Notes under the pieces: model-generated | Database searches by the model: none | What the model saw: the letters and a program-made list of their open reading frames with translations, nothing else | Told to the model about the DNA's origin: nothing | Shown: positions 25,171 to 33,675 of the stretch, piece by piece | Position numbering within the stretch: the first letter of the stretch is position 1 | Layout: every line of letters starts with the position of its first letter | NCBI RefSeq assembly: GCF_039534165.1 | Contig: NZ_BAAAUX010000026.1 | Span: 1-64,000 of the forward strand | DNA length: 64,000 nt | Direction of reading: 5' to 3' | DNA from: Saccharopolyspora_D taberi | GTDB taxonomy: Bacteria; Actinomycetota; Actinomycetes; Mycobacteriales; Pseudonocardiaceae | Program-made: the position numbers and the translations under genes

Positions 25171-26340
25171 TCAGCCCAGCACCCCGCTGACCGAGGCGTG
25201 GCCTTTGAGCAGGTTGCGGGCGATGGTGCGGCGCTGGATCTCGTCGGTGCCCTCGAAGATGCGCAGCAGCCGCAGGTCGCGGTACCAGCGCTCGATCGGC
25301 AGCTCCCTGGTGTAGCCCATGCCGCCGTGGATCTGCAGGACGCGGTCGACGATCTCGTTGGCGCGGACGCCGCCGTAGAGCTTGGCGATGGACTGGGCGT
25401 GCCGGGAGTCCATCCCGGCGTCGACCTGCCAGGCGGCCTGCAGCACCAGCCAGCGCAGCGCCTCGATCTCCACCGCCGAGTCGGCGAGCATCCACTGGAT
25501 GGCCTGGCGTTCGGCGATCGGCTCGCCGAAGGTCTCACGGCTCTTGGCGTACTCGACGGCCATCTCGACCATCCGCTCGCAGCCGCCGAGCGCCCGCGCG
25601 GGCAGCAGGTAGCGGCCCCGGCCGATCCACTGCATCGCCAGCGCGAAGCCCTTGCTCTCCTCGCCGAGGATGTTGGCGTGCGGCACCCGCACGTCGTCGA
25701 ACACCAGGGCCGCGGGCTGGCGCTCGCGCTCGCCCATGATCTCGATCGGCTCGGACTTCCAGCCCATGTCCCGGTCGGCCAGGAAGCAGGTGACCCCGCC
25801 GTTGGCCCGGTCGGTCACCGCGAACACCATCGTGAAGTCGGCGTCGATGCCGCCGGTGATGAACGTCTTCTCGCCGTTGATGACCCACTCGTCGCCGTCG
25901 CGGTAGGCGGTGGTGCGCAGGTTCCGGGCGTCCGAACCCGCTCCCGGCTCGGTGATCGCGAAGCAGGACTTGCGCTCGCCCGCGATGGTCGGCAGCAGGT
26001 AGCGCTGCTTCTGCTCCTCGTTGGCGTGGTAGAGGATGTTGTCGGCGTAGCCGCCGAACCGGAACGGCACGAAGGTTCGGCCGAGCTCGATCTCGATCAG
26101 TGCCGTCAGCACCGCCGACAGACCCATCCCGCCGTACTCCTCCGGCGTCTGCACGCCCCAGAACCCGGCGGCCTTCGCCTTGGCCTGGAGCCCGGCGAGC
26201 TCGTCCGGGGTCAGCCCGCGCTCGCCCGCGCGTTCCCGCCGCAGCACCTCCGGCTCCAGCGGCACCAGCTCGCGCTGCACGAAGTTGCGGACCCAGTCGC
26301 GGATGTCGCGCTCGGTGTCGGTCAGGGAGAAGTCGACCAT
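25171..26340 (-). CDS. Acyl-CoA dehydrogenase
   Basis: A 389-residue flavoprotein that introduces the alpha-beta double bond into an acyl-CoA. It has the FAD-binding motif CFAITEPGAGSD, the second signature QIHGGMGYTRELPIERWYRD, and the catalytic base region RIFEGTDEIQ (Glu). The chain length specificity cannot be read. It is divergent from a TetR gene with a perfect operator between them at 26352-26368. Confidence 0.93.
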   Translation of the reverse strand: MVDFSLTDTERDIRDWVRNFVQRELVPLEPEVLRRERAGERGLTPDELAGLQAKAKAAGFWGVQTPEEYGGMGLSAVLTALIEIELGRTFVPFRFGGYADNILYHANEEQKQRYLLPTIAGERKSCFAITEPGAGSDARNLRTTAYRDGDEWVINGEKTFITGGIDADFTMVFAVTDRANGGVTCFLADRDMGWKSEPIEIMGERERQPAALVFDDVRVPHANILGEESKGFALAMQWIGRGRYLLPARALGGCERMVEMAVEYAKSRETFGEPIAERQAIQWMLADSAVEIEALRWLVLQAAWQVDAGMDSRHAQSIAKLYGGVRANEIVDRVLQIHGGMGYTRELPIERWYRDLRLLRIFEGTDEIQRRTIARNLLKGHASVSGVLG

Positions 26341-26351
26341 CAGGGCTTCCT

Positions 26352-26368
26352 AACTAACGACGTTAGTT
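26352..26368. promoter_or_regulatory. TetR-type operator between acyl-CoA dehydrogenase and TetR
   Basis: AACTAACG-A-CGTTAGTT is a perfect 17-bp palindrome (8-bp arms), 12 nt before the acyl-CoA dehydrogenase start. It probably binds the TetR protein of the divergent gene and controls both promoters. Confidence 0.78.
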
Positions 26369-26429
26369 TTATGGCAGCCTAGGACTGCCCCGGCGACAGC
26401 CGCAAGAGGGCGACCGATGGAGACCGACC

Positions 26430-27056
26430 GTGCCCAGACCCAGCAACCCCCTGCTCTCGGCCGAGCGCATCCGCCGCGCCGGCCTGGAGCTCATCGACGC
26501 CCAGGGGCTGGAGGCGCTGTCGATGCGCAGGCTCGCCGAGCACCTCGGGGTCAGAGCCGCCTCGCTGTACAACCACGTCCAGACCAAGGACCAGCTGCTG
26601 CACGAGATCGCCGACGACGTGACCGCGGGCGTCGACGTCTCCGGCTTCGCCGTCGACTGGCCGACCGGCCTGCGGACCTGGGCGCGCTCCTACCGCGCCG
26701 CGCTCGCGGCGCACCCGCACCTGGTGCCGTACCTGGCCTCCGGCCCGGCCCGCCGGGAGGCGGCGCTGCGCCGCGCCGACGCCGTCCACGGCGGCCTGAC
26801 CAGCGCGGGCTGGCCGCAGCGCTACGCGACGATGATCGGCGCGTCCACCAAGTACCTGGTGGTCGGCTCGGCGATGGGCTCGTTCTCCGGGGGCTTCCCG
26901 GACGACGCCGGGGTCTACGAGGACCGGTTCCCGCACCTGGAGCGCGCGCACCTGCTCAGCAGGCACGCCGAGATCGACCAGGACAGCTTCGAGCTCGCGC
27001 TCGGCGCGCTCATCGACGGTCTCCGGCAGCTCTACACCGAGCTGACCCGGGGCTGA
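26430..27056 (+). CDS. TetR-family regulator
   Basis: A 208-residue protein with the N-terminal helix-turn-helix (MRRLAEHLGVRAASLYNHV) and a TetR_C-type ligand domain. GGAGACC precedes the GTG start. It probably represses the divergent acyl-CoA dehydrogenase through the palindrome at 26352-26368. The inducer is likely an acyl-CoA by analogy. Confidence 0.9.
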   Translation: MPRPSNPLLSAERIRRAGLELIDAQGLEALSMRRLAEHLGVRAASLYNHVQTKDQLLHEIADDVTAGVDVSGFAVDWPTGLRTWARSYRAALAAHPHLVPYLASGPARREAALRRADAVHGGLTSAGWPQRYATMIGASTKYLVVGSAMGSFSGGFPDDAGVYEDRFPHLERAHLLSRHAEIDQDSFELALGALIDGLRQLYTELTRG

Positions 27057-27174
27057 GCCGCCGTGCCGAGCGGAGCGGCACAGCTCCCGCGAGCCGTCCC
27101 GAGCAGCTCGGACGACCGCCGCGCGACCGGCTGGGCGGGTTCCGCCCCGACTTCGACATCACTCACCCGTCCGG

Positions 27175-27203
27175 TTGACGAGGTCACCCCGGCTCCGTAG
27201 CGT
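27175..27203 (+). promoter_or_regulatory. Promoter of the glycine operon
   Basis: TTGACG (27175-27180), a 17-nt spacer and TAGCGT (27198-27203) make a good vegetative promoter, directly upstream of the glycine riboswitch. Confidence 0.75.
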
Positions 27204-27243
27204 CCTCGCGCAGAGGGACAACTGAACACCGAGCCGACGACGT

Positions 27244-27431
27244 CGTGCGGGAGAGTCCCCGCCGCCGGGCGGGGCGCCGAAGGAGCAATACTCCCCGTCA
27301 AACTCTCAGGCCCAGTCACCGCGCGACATCAGGCGAACACGGAGAAAAGCAGGGGCGCGCACGCCTCTCGCCCACGGTGCAAGCCGCGGCCCGCCGCGGT
27401 GAAACTCTCAGGCCAATGACTCCGGGGAGAC
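27244..27431 (+). ncRNA. Tandem glycine riboswitch
   Basis: Two aptamers in a row. The first has the GGGAGAGTCC start, CGAAGGAGCAA and ACTCTCAGGC; the second has the GGTGCAAGCC segment and AAACTCTCAGGCCAATGAC. These are core elements of glycine (gcvT-type) aptamers. It lies about 110 nt before gcvT and should switch the operon on when glycine is abundant. Confidence 0.93.
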
Positions 27432-27539
27432 CGCCGACCAGCGCTAACCCGCGCGGGTCGCAGTCGCGGTCCCCCCGATATGGTTGGAGCGGACCGGCCC
27501 GACTGCCGACCGGCGCCCACCAGGAGGAGTCCCGCACCA

Positions 27540-28643
27540 ATGTCGTCGCCTCGACAGACACCCCTGCACCAGGTCCACGAATCGCTCGGGGCCACCTTCA
27601 CCGAGTTCGCGGGCTGGCGGATGCCGCTGCGCTACTCCGGCGACACCGCCGAGCACAACGCCGTCCGCACCGCAGCGGGCCTGTTCGACCTGACGCACAT
27701 GGGCGAGATCCGGATCAGCGGCCCGCAGGCCGCCGAGGCCCTCGACTACGCCCTGGTCGCCAACGCCTCCGGCATCGGCGTCGGCCGCGCCCGCTACACC
27801 ATGATCTGCAACGCCGAGGGCGGCGTGCTCGACGACCTCATCGTCTACCGGCTCGGCGATCAGGAGTTCCTGATCGTGGCCAACGCGGCCAACGCCGCCG
27901 TGGTCTCGGCCGCGCTCGCCGAGCGGGTCGGCGGCTTCGACGCGACCCACGAGGACGTCTCCGCCGACTACGCGCTGATCGCGGTCCAGGGCCCGAAGGC
28001 GGTCGAGATCCTGGCGCCGCTGACCGACACCGACCTGGGCGCGGTCAGGTACTACGCCGGCTACCCGAGCAAGGTCGCGGGCAGGGAAGTGCTGCTCGCC
28101 CGCACCGGCTACACCGGCGAGGACGGCTTCGAGCTGTTCACCTCCCCCGCCGACGCCCCGGCGGTGTGGCAGGCGCTGACCGACTCCGGCGCCGCGCACG
28201 GGCTCCAGCCCGCCGGGCTGTCCTGCCGCGACACGCTCCGCCTGGAGGCGGGCATGCCGCTCTACGGAAACGAACTGTCCGCCGAGCTGACCCCGTTCCA
28301 CGCCAACCTGGGCCGGGTCGTCAAGCTCGACAAGACCGCCGACTTCGTCGGCAGGGCCGCGCTGGCCGCCGTGGCCGCGCAGCCCACCGCGCGCACCCTC
28401 GTCGGGCTGCGCGCCGACGGCCGCCGCGCCCCGCGGCACGGCTACCAGGTGCTCGACGCCGACGGCGCCGAGATCGGCGTCGTCACCAGCGGCGCTCCCT
28501 CGCCCACCCTGGGCCACCCGATCGCCATGGCCTACGTCGACCGCGAGCACGCCGAGCCGGGTACCGGGCTCCAGGTCGACATCCGCGGGACCAAGGTTCC
28601 CGCCGAGGTCGTGGAGCTGCCGTTCTACCGCCGCAACGCCTGA
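27540..28643 (+). CDS. gcvT: Glycine cleavage system T protein (aminomethyltransferase)
   Basis: A 367-residue T protein that transfers the methylene group from aminomethyl-lipoyl H protein to tetrahydrofolate and releases ammonia. It shows the family start TPLHQVHESLGATFTEFAGWRMPLRYSG, the conserved FDLTHMGEIRI and the C-terminal barrel (GTVTSGAPSPTLGHPIAMAYV-like). AGGAGGAG precedes the ATG. The glycine riboswitch upstream confirms the role. H and P proteins are not in this window. Confidence 0.96.
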   Translation: MSSPRQTPLHQVHESLGATFTEFAGWRMPLRYSGDTAEHNAVRTAAGLFDLTHMGEIRISGPQAAEALDYALVANASGIGVGRARYTMICNAEGGVLDDLIVYRLGDQEFLIVANAANAAVVSAALAERVGGFDATHEDVSADYALIAVQGPKAVEILAPLTDTDLGAVRYYAGYPSKVAGREVLLARTGYTGEDGFELFTSPADAPAVWQALTDSGAAHGLQPAGLSCRDTLRLEAGMPLYGNELSAELTPFHANLGRVVKLDKTADFVGRAALAAVAAQPTARTLVGLRADGRRAPRHGYQVLDADGAEIGVVTSGAPSPTLGHPIAMAYVDREHAEPGTGLQVDIRGTKVPAEVVELPFYRRNA

Positions 28644-28681
28644 CCCAGACCGACGTCGAGATCCAAATCAGGAGGCAACAC

Positions 28682-29962
28682 ATGTCGACATCCGGCCTGT
28701 TCAACAGCCAGCTTTCCGCGGTGGACCCCGAGGTCGCGGCTGCGGTGGGCGCTGAGCTGAACCGGCAGCAGACGACGTTGGAGATGATCGCGTCGGAGAA
28801 CTTCGCGCCCCAGGCGGTGCTGGAGGCGCAGGGTTCGGTCCTGACCAACAAGTACGCCGAGGGCTACCCCGGCAAGCGGTACTACGGCGGCTGCGAGCAC
28901 GTCGACGTCGTCGAGCAGCTGGCCATCGACCGCGTCAAGAAGCTGTTCGGCGCCACCTTCGCCAACGTGCAGCCGCACTCGGGCGCCCAGGCCAACGCCG
29001 CGGCGATGTTCGCGCTGCTCAAGCCGGGTGACACGATCATGGGCCTGGACCTGGCCCACGGTGGCCACCTGACCCACGGCATGCGGATCAACTTCTCCGG
29101 CAAGCTCTACAACGTGGTCCCGTACCACGTGCGCGAGGACGACCACCGGGTCGACATGGACGAGGTCGCCCGGCTCGCCCGCGAGCACAAGCCGCAGCTG
29201 ATCATCGCGGGCTGGTCGGCCTACCCGCGCCAGCTGGACTTCCCGAGGTTCCGCGAGATCGCCGACGAGGTCGGCGCGTACCTGATGGTCGACATGGCGC
29301 ACTTCGCCGGTCTGGTCGCCGCCGGTCTGCACCCGAACCCGGTGCCGCACGCCCACGTCACCACCACCACGACGCACAAGACCCTCGGCGGTCCGCGCGG
29401 CGGCGTGATCCTGTCCTCGGACGAGGAGTTCACCAAGAAGTTCAACTCCGCGGTGTTCCCCGGCCAGCAGGGCGGGCCGCTGGAGCACGTCATCGCGGGC
29501 AAGGCGGTGCAGTTCAAGCTGGCCGCCGAGCCCGAGTTCGCCGACCGGCAGAAGCGGACCGTGGAGGGCGCGCAGATCCTGGCCCAGCGGCTGCTGGCCG
29601 AGGACAGCGCGAAGGCCGGCGTCCAGCTGGTCTCCGGCGGCACCGACGTGCACCTGGTGCTGGTCGACCTGCGCAACTCCGAGCTCGACGGCAAGCAGGC
29701 CGAGGACCGGCTGCACGAGATCGGCATCACGGTCAACCGCAACGCCGTCCCGAACGACCCGCGCCCGCCGATGGTGACCTCCGGTCTGCGCATCGGCACC
29801 CCGGCGCTGGCCACCCGGGGCTTCGGCAGGACCGAGTTCACCGAGGTCGCCGACATCATCGCCGAGGCGCTCAAGCCCGACTTCGACGATGCCAAGAGCA
29901 AGAGCCTGCGTGCCCGGGTGGAGGCCCTCGCGACGAGCTTCCCGCTCTACCCCAACCTGTAA
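28682..29962 (+). CDS. glyA: Serine hydroxymethyltransferase
   Basis: A 426-residue PLP enzyme that interconverts serine and glycine with tetrahydrofolate. It has the start LEMIASENFAPQAVLEAQGS, YYGGCEHVD, VDMAHFAGLVAAG and the PLP lysine region TTTTHKTLGGPRGG. CAGGAGG precedes the ATG, 38 nt after gcvT. It shares the riboswitch-controlled operon, so one-carbon units are made both from glycine cleavage and from serine. Confidence 0.97.
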   Translation: MSTSGLFNSQLSAVDPEVAAAVGAELNRQQTTLEMIASENFAPQAVLEAQGSVLTNKYAEGYPGKRYYGGCEHVDVVEQLAIDRVKKLFGATFANVQPHSGAQANAAAMFALLKPGDTIMGLDLAHGGHLTHGMRINFSGKLYNVVPYHVREDDHRVDMDEVARLAREHKPQLIIAGWSAYPRQLDFPRFREIADEVGAYLMVDMAHFAGLVAAGLHPNPVPHAHVTTTTTHKTLGGPRGGVILSSDEEFTKKFNSAVFPGQQGGPLEHVIAGKAVQFKLAAEPEFADRQKRTVEGAQILAQRLLAEDSAKAGVQLVSGGTDVHLVLVDLRNSELDGKQAEDRLHEIGITVNRNAVPNDPRPPMVTSGLRIGTPALATRGFGRTEFTEVADIIAEALKPDFDDAKSKSLRARVEALATSFPLYPNL

Positions 29963-29978
29963 CACGCAGCTGACCCGG

Positions 29979-30018
29979 AAGCCGCATCTCGGACTTTTCG
30001 TCCGAGATGCGGCTTTTC
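29979..30018 (+). terminator. Terminator after glyA
   Basis: A perfect 16-bp stem (29979-29994 with 30000-30015), 5-nt loop, followed by TTC. It ends the gcvT-glyA transcript. Confidence 0.92.
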
Positions 30019-30238
30019 GTGTCCACAGTGGACGTCACTTGGGAACGATTCGGAAAACCTCGGCCCGACAAGGGTTTCCACCCTTGCCAGGGTCGCCCGG
30101 ATGGCCCAGTATCTCCCGCAGCGCTCGGCCCCACGCCGGGTTTCACGTGCCGGTGACCTGCCGTTCTCCCGACGGCCACCGCCACGCAGCAGGAGAACGG
30201 CCTCCAAAAGAGGCCGGAAGCCCTAAGGAGTCCCTTCC

Positions 30239-31615
30239 ATGTCCCAGCCAGCGGCCGAGGAGTACCGCAAGGACCTGAGCACCCGTCACATCAACATGAT
30301 CGCCATCGGTGGCGCGATCGGTGTCGGGCTGTTCCTCGGTTCCGGCAAGGCGCTCAACCAGGTCGGCCCCGGCCTGATCCTGATCTACGCCATCGCCGGT
30401 GTGATGATCTTCTTCGTGATGCGGGCACTCGGCGAACTGCTGATGTACCGCCCGGTCAGCGGGTCGTTCGCGGAGTACGCGGGCGAGTTCGTCGGCCCCT
30501 GGGCCCGGTTCGCGACCGGCTGGGGGTACTGGCTGGTGTGGATCGTGACCGGCATGGCCGAGATCACCGCGGTCGGTGAGTACTTCCAGTTCTGGTTCCC
30601 CGAGGTCCCGCAGTGGATTCCGGCGCTCGGCGCGCTGATCATCCTCAGCGGCGTGAACCTGATCGCGGTCAAGCTGTTCGGCGAGTTCGAGTTCTGGTTC
30701 GCGTTGATCAAGGTGATCGCGATCGTCGGCCTGATCGTGCTCGCGGTGGCGATCCTGACCTTCGGCTTCAGCGACGTCGGTGACACCGCGGCGGTCAGCA
30801 ACATCTGGTCGCACGGCGGTTTCTTCCCCAACGGCGGGACCTCGGCGCTGCTGGCGTTCCAGATCGTCATGTTCGCCTTCATCGGCGTCGAGATGGTCGG
30901 CCAGACCGCCAGCGAGAGCACCAACCCGGAGAAGGTGCTGCCGCGCGCGATCAACTCGATCATGTGGCGGATCCTGATCTTCTACGTCGGTGCGCTGGCC
31001 GCGCTGACCGCGCTGGTGCCGTGGATGCAGTTCCCGGCCGACGGCAGCCCGTTCGTGCACGCCTTCACCCTGATCGGCATCCCGGCCGCGGCGGGCATCG
31101 TCAACTTCGTGGTGACCACCGCCGCGCTGTCGTCGTGCAACAGCGGCATCTACTCCACCGGCCGCATGCTGCGGACGCTGTCGGAGGACGGCCAGGCGCC
31201 GCGCGGCGTGGGCAAGCTCAGCGCCCGAGCGGTCCCGGCGCGGGCCATCGGGGTCACGTTCGTGGCGATGCTGATCGGCGTGGTGCTCAACTACTTCGTG
31301 CCGGAGCAGGCGTTCACCTACATCACCAGCGCGAGCACCGTCGGCGCCATCTTCACCTGGGGCATGATCGTGGTCGCGCACCTCGGCTACCGCCGCAAGG
31401 TGGCCGCCGGCGAGCTGCCGCAGGGCAAGTTCCGGATGCCGCTCGCGCCGTACTCGAACTACGTGGTGCTGGCGTTCCTGGCGTTCGTGGTGGTGCTGCT
31501 GGCGTTCGACGCCGAGACCCGGATCGCGCTCTACATCACCCCGGTGCTGGCGGTCGCGGTCGCCGTCGGCTACCTGGCGACCCGCAAGCGGACGCCGGAG
31601 CCGGTCAAGTCCTGA
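30239..31615 (+). CDS. Amino-acid permease, CycA/AnsP type
   Basis: A 458-residue APC-family permease with 12 hydrophobic segments. It has the family start STRHINMIAIGGAIGVGLFLGSG, the motif GYWLVWIVTGMAE and the loop QTASESTNPEKVLPRAINS. The pattern fits the D-serine/alanine/glycine subgroup. AAGGAG lies 7 nt before the ATG. A small hairpin (about 30199-30217) is in its leader. The position right after glyA suggests glycine or serine uptake, but a terminator separates them. Confidence 0.9.
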   Translation: MSQPAAEEYRKDLSTRHINMIAIGGAIGVGLFLGSGKALNQVGPGLILIYAIAGVMIFFVMRALGELLMYRPVSGSFAEYAGEFVGPWARFATGWGYWLVWIVTGMAEITAVGEYFQFWFPEVPQWIPALGALIILSGVNLIAVKLFGEFEFWFALIKVIAIVGLIVLAVAILTFGFSDVGDTAAVSNIWSHGGFFPNGGTSALLAFQIVMFAFIGVEMVGQTASESTNPEKVLPRAINSIMWRILIFYVGALAALTALVPWMQFPADGSPFVHAFTLIGIPAAAGIVNFVVTTAALSSCNSGIYSTGRMLRTLSEDGQAPRGVGKLSARAVPARAIGVTFVAMLIGVVLNYFVPEQAFTYITSASTVGAIFTWGMIVVAHLGYRRKVAAGELPQGKFRMPLAPYSNYVVLAFLAFVVVLLAFDAETRIALYITPVLAVAVAVGYLATRKRTPEPVKS

Positions 31616-31626
31616 TCCAGCCGCGG

Positions 31627-31662
31627 AAGCGGGGTGGTGCCGATGGCGCCACCCCGCTTTTT
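31627..31662. terminator. Terminator between permease and SDR
   Basis: Perfect 11-bp arms (AAGCGGGGTGG and complement) followed on the plus strand by TTT; it lies between two convergent genes. Confidence 0.88.
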
Positions 31663-31664
31663 CG

Positions 31665-32597
31665 TCAGCTGAACAGGTCCAGCCCGGTGAGTTCGGCGGA
31701 CACCTGCCAGAGCCGGGCGGCCGACTCCGGATCGACGGCCCAGGGCTTGACCCCGCCGACGAGCATGTCGTCGGTGCGGGCGGGTTCGGCGATGTCGCAG
31801 TCCTGGCAGTACGCCCCGGCGCGGCCGTCGAGCAGCGGCGAGGTCGCCGCCCACACCGCGGTCGCCGCGCCCTGCGCCGGCGTCTTGAACCCGGGGGCGG
31901 GTGCGCCGTCCGGAGTGATCCAGCCCAGGGCCAGCCACTCCTCTCGCGGGACGTGCCGTTGCAGCGGAGTCAGGATGCTTCCCGGGTGGACGGCGAAGGC
32001 GTTCAACCCGAGCTTGGCCAGATGCACGGCGAACAGGGCGTTCGCGGTCTTGGACTGCGCGTAGGCCAGCCACGGATCGTAGGTGCCGCGGAAGTGCAGG
32101 TCGTCCCAGCGAACGTCGGAGAGGAAGTGGCCGGACGAGGCCACCGACACCACCCTCGCCCCGTCGGCCAGCGCCGGGCGGAGGCGGTTGACGAGCGCGA
32201 AGTGGCCGAGGTGGTTGACCGCGAAGTGCGCCTCCCAGCCCGGGCCGACGCGCGTCTCGGGGCAGGCCATGATGCCCGCGCCGTTGATGACGATGTCGAG
32301 GGTGCGGCCGGTGTCCAGGAAGTCCGCCGCGAACCCGCGGACGCTGTCCAGGTCCGCCAGGTCGAGGGCGTGCACCTCCGCCTCCGGCAGGGCGTTGCGC
32401 GCTTCGGCGGGCCTGCGCGCGGGGACGATGACGTGCGCTCCCGCGCGGGAGAGGGCCAGCGTGGTCTCCAGCCCGATGCCGGAGTAGCCGCCGGTGACCA
32501 GGGCGGTGCGGCCGGACAGGTCGATCCCGGCGAGGACGTCGTCCGCCGTGCTGCGGGCGCCGAATCCGCTGCCGGCCTTGCGTTGCTGCGTGAACAT
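31665..32597 (-). CDS. Short-chain dehydrogenase/reductase
   Basis: A 310-residue SDR of the retinol-dehydrogenase-like group. The NAD(P) motif is TGGYSGIG, NGAGIM is present, the catalytic Ser lies in VVSVASSGHF and YxxxK is YAQSK. The substrate is unknown. The gene appears leaderless, starting at ATG 7 nt after the -10 element. It is divergent from a MerR gene and has a MerR-type promoter (32605-32635), so MerR very probably controls it. Confidence 0.92.
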   Translation of the reverse strand: MFTQQRKAGSGFGARSTADDVLAGIDLSGRTALVTGGYSGIGLETTLALSRAGAHVIVPARRPAEARNALPEAEVHALDLADLDSVRGFAADFLDTGRTLDIVINGAGIMACPETRVGPGWEAHFAVNHLGHFALVNRLRPALADGARVVSVASSGHFLSDVRWDDLHFRGTYDPWLAYAQSKTANALFAVHLAKLGLNAFAVHPGSILTPLQRHVPREEWLALGWITPDGAPAPGFKTPAQGAATAVWAATSPLLDGRAGAYCQDCDIAEPARTDDMLVGGVKPWAVDPESAARLWQVSAELTGLDLFS

Positions 32598-32604
32598 GGC
32601 GGCG

Positions 32605-32635
32605 AAGCTAGGTACTAGAGCGCGCTCTAGGTCAA
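32605..32635 (-). promoter_or_regulatory. MerR-type promoter with 19-bp spacer and palindrome
   Basis: TTGACC (32635-32630), a 19-nt spacer and TAGCTT (32610-32605) are followed after 7 nt by the SDR ATG. The perfect palindrome CTAGAGCGCGCTCTAG (32615-32630) sits in the spacer region. The long spacer with an operator inside it is the hallmark of MerR-activated promoters. Confidence 0.85.
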
Positions 32636-32650
32636 GGTAGTCTCGCCGGC

Positions 32651-33052
32651 GTGCTTTCGATCGGGGAGGTCGCCGAAGCGACCGGGCTGAGCGTGCACGC
32701 GCTGCGGTTCTTCGAGCGCGAGGGCCTGTTCCTCCGCGAGATCCCGCGTTCCAGCGGCGGGCAACGGGTTTACGAGCCCGCGGACGTGGAATGGCTGCTG
32801 CTGTGCAACCGGTTCCGCGCGTCGGGCATGCCGATCGCCATGCTGAAGGAGTTCGCCCGGCTGGTCCGGTCGGGCCCGGGCAACGAGCCGGAACGCCTCG
32901 CGCTGCTGCGCGAGCACGAGCGGGCCGTGCGGGCGAAGATCGCCGACCTGGAAGCGGACCTGGAGATCATCCGGAGCAAGGTCGTCGTCTACGAGGAGCA
33001 CGTCCGCGAGGGCACCGCCGCCGGTGTCTGGTCGCCGACGCCGTCGCGCTGA
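32651..33052 (+). CDS. MerR-family regulator
   Basis: A 133-residue protein with the MerR winged helix (IGEVAEATGLSVHALRFFEREGLF; GGQRVYEPADVEWLL) and a C-terminal dimerisation coiled coil. It lacks the cysteine pattern of metal sensors, so an organic or redox signal is more likely. It is divergent from the SDR gene, whose promoter carries a MerR operator. The GTG is chosen as start. Confidence 0.92.
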   Translation: MLSIGEVAEATGLSVHALRFFEREGLFLREIPRSSGGQRVYEPADVEWLLLCNRFRASGMPIAMLKEFARLVRSGPGNEPERLALLREHERAVRAKIADLEADLEIIRSKVVVYEEHVREGTAAGVWSPTPSR

Positions 33053-33110
33053 TCCACCCGGCGAGAAGAAGACAACAACGATCTGGTCACGGTGGACAAA
33101 GCGCGTGACA

Positions 33111-33671
33111 ATGGTTGGCATGCCGCCGTTTCCAGACCTGCTGGTAATCGCACGCAGCCCGCAGGAAGAACGGCGGATCCAACGGTATTCCCTGGTCAGC
33201 ATACTCGCCCAGCTGTTCACCACGATCACGTGCACCCTGATGGCAATTCTGTGGATAGCGGGCGGAGACCTGGGAATTCCCGTTTCCTTCGCGGTGATTC
33301 CGTTAATGGCGAGCGGACTGGGAATGTTCGGCATGTGGACCCAGATCCGCCTGCGCCGCCTCAACCGCGCGATGCGCAACCTCCAGCTCGCCCTGACCCC
33401 GAAGGGCGTGGCGTACCGCTCGTCGGCGGGCACGTTCTTCGCCCCGTGGTCGGACGTCCGCCAGGTCCGCCTGCGCATGCACCACGGAAATCCGTTCGTC
33501 GTGGTGGACGCGGTGGACTGGGGCGGCCCGGCCGCCGAGGTCGGCAGGCTGAACTGGATCGGCCGCGTCGGCCGGTTGGCGCTGCCCCTCAACGGCAGCG
33601 GGGTGCAGCCGAGCCAGGTGTGGCAGGCCGTTTACCGGCTCTCCGGCGGGGCCGTTCAGGCCCGGCGGTGA
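33111..33671 (+). CDS. Membrane protein of unknown function with two helices
   Basis: A 186-residue protein. Residues 25-75 hold two hydrophobic helices, followed by a basic loop (RLRRLNRAMRNLQL) and a soluble C-terminal half that reads like a PH-like domain (ALTPKGVAYRSSAGTFFAPWSDVRQVRLR). No precise family or role is recognised. ATG 33111 is chosen; ATG 33120 is possible. Confidence 0.75.
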   Translation: MVGMPPFPDLLVIARSPQEERRIQRYSLVSILAQLFTTITCTLMAILWIAGGDLGIPVSFAVIPLMASGLGMFGMWTQIRLRRLNRAMRNLQLALTPKGVAYRSSAGTFFAPWSDVRQVRLRMHHGNPFVVVDAVDWGGPAAEVGRLNWIGRVGRLALPLNGSGVQPSQVWQAVYRLSGGAVQARR

Positions 33672-33675
33672 GGGT

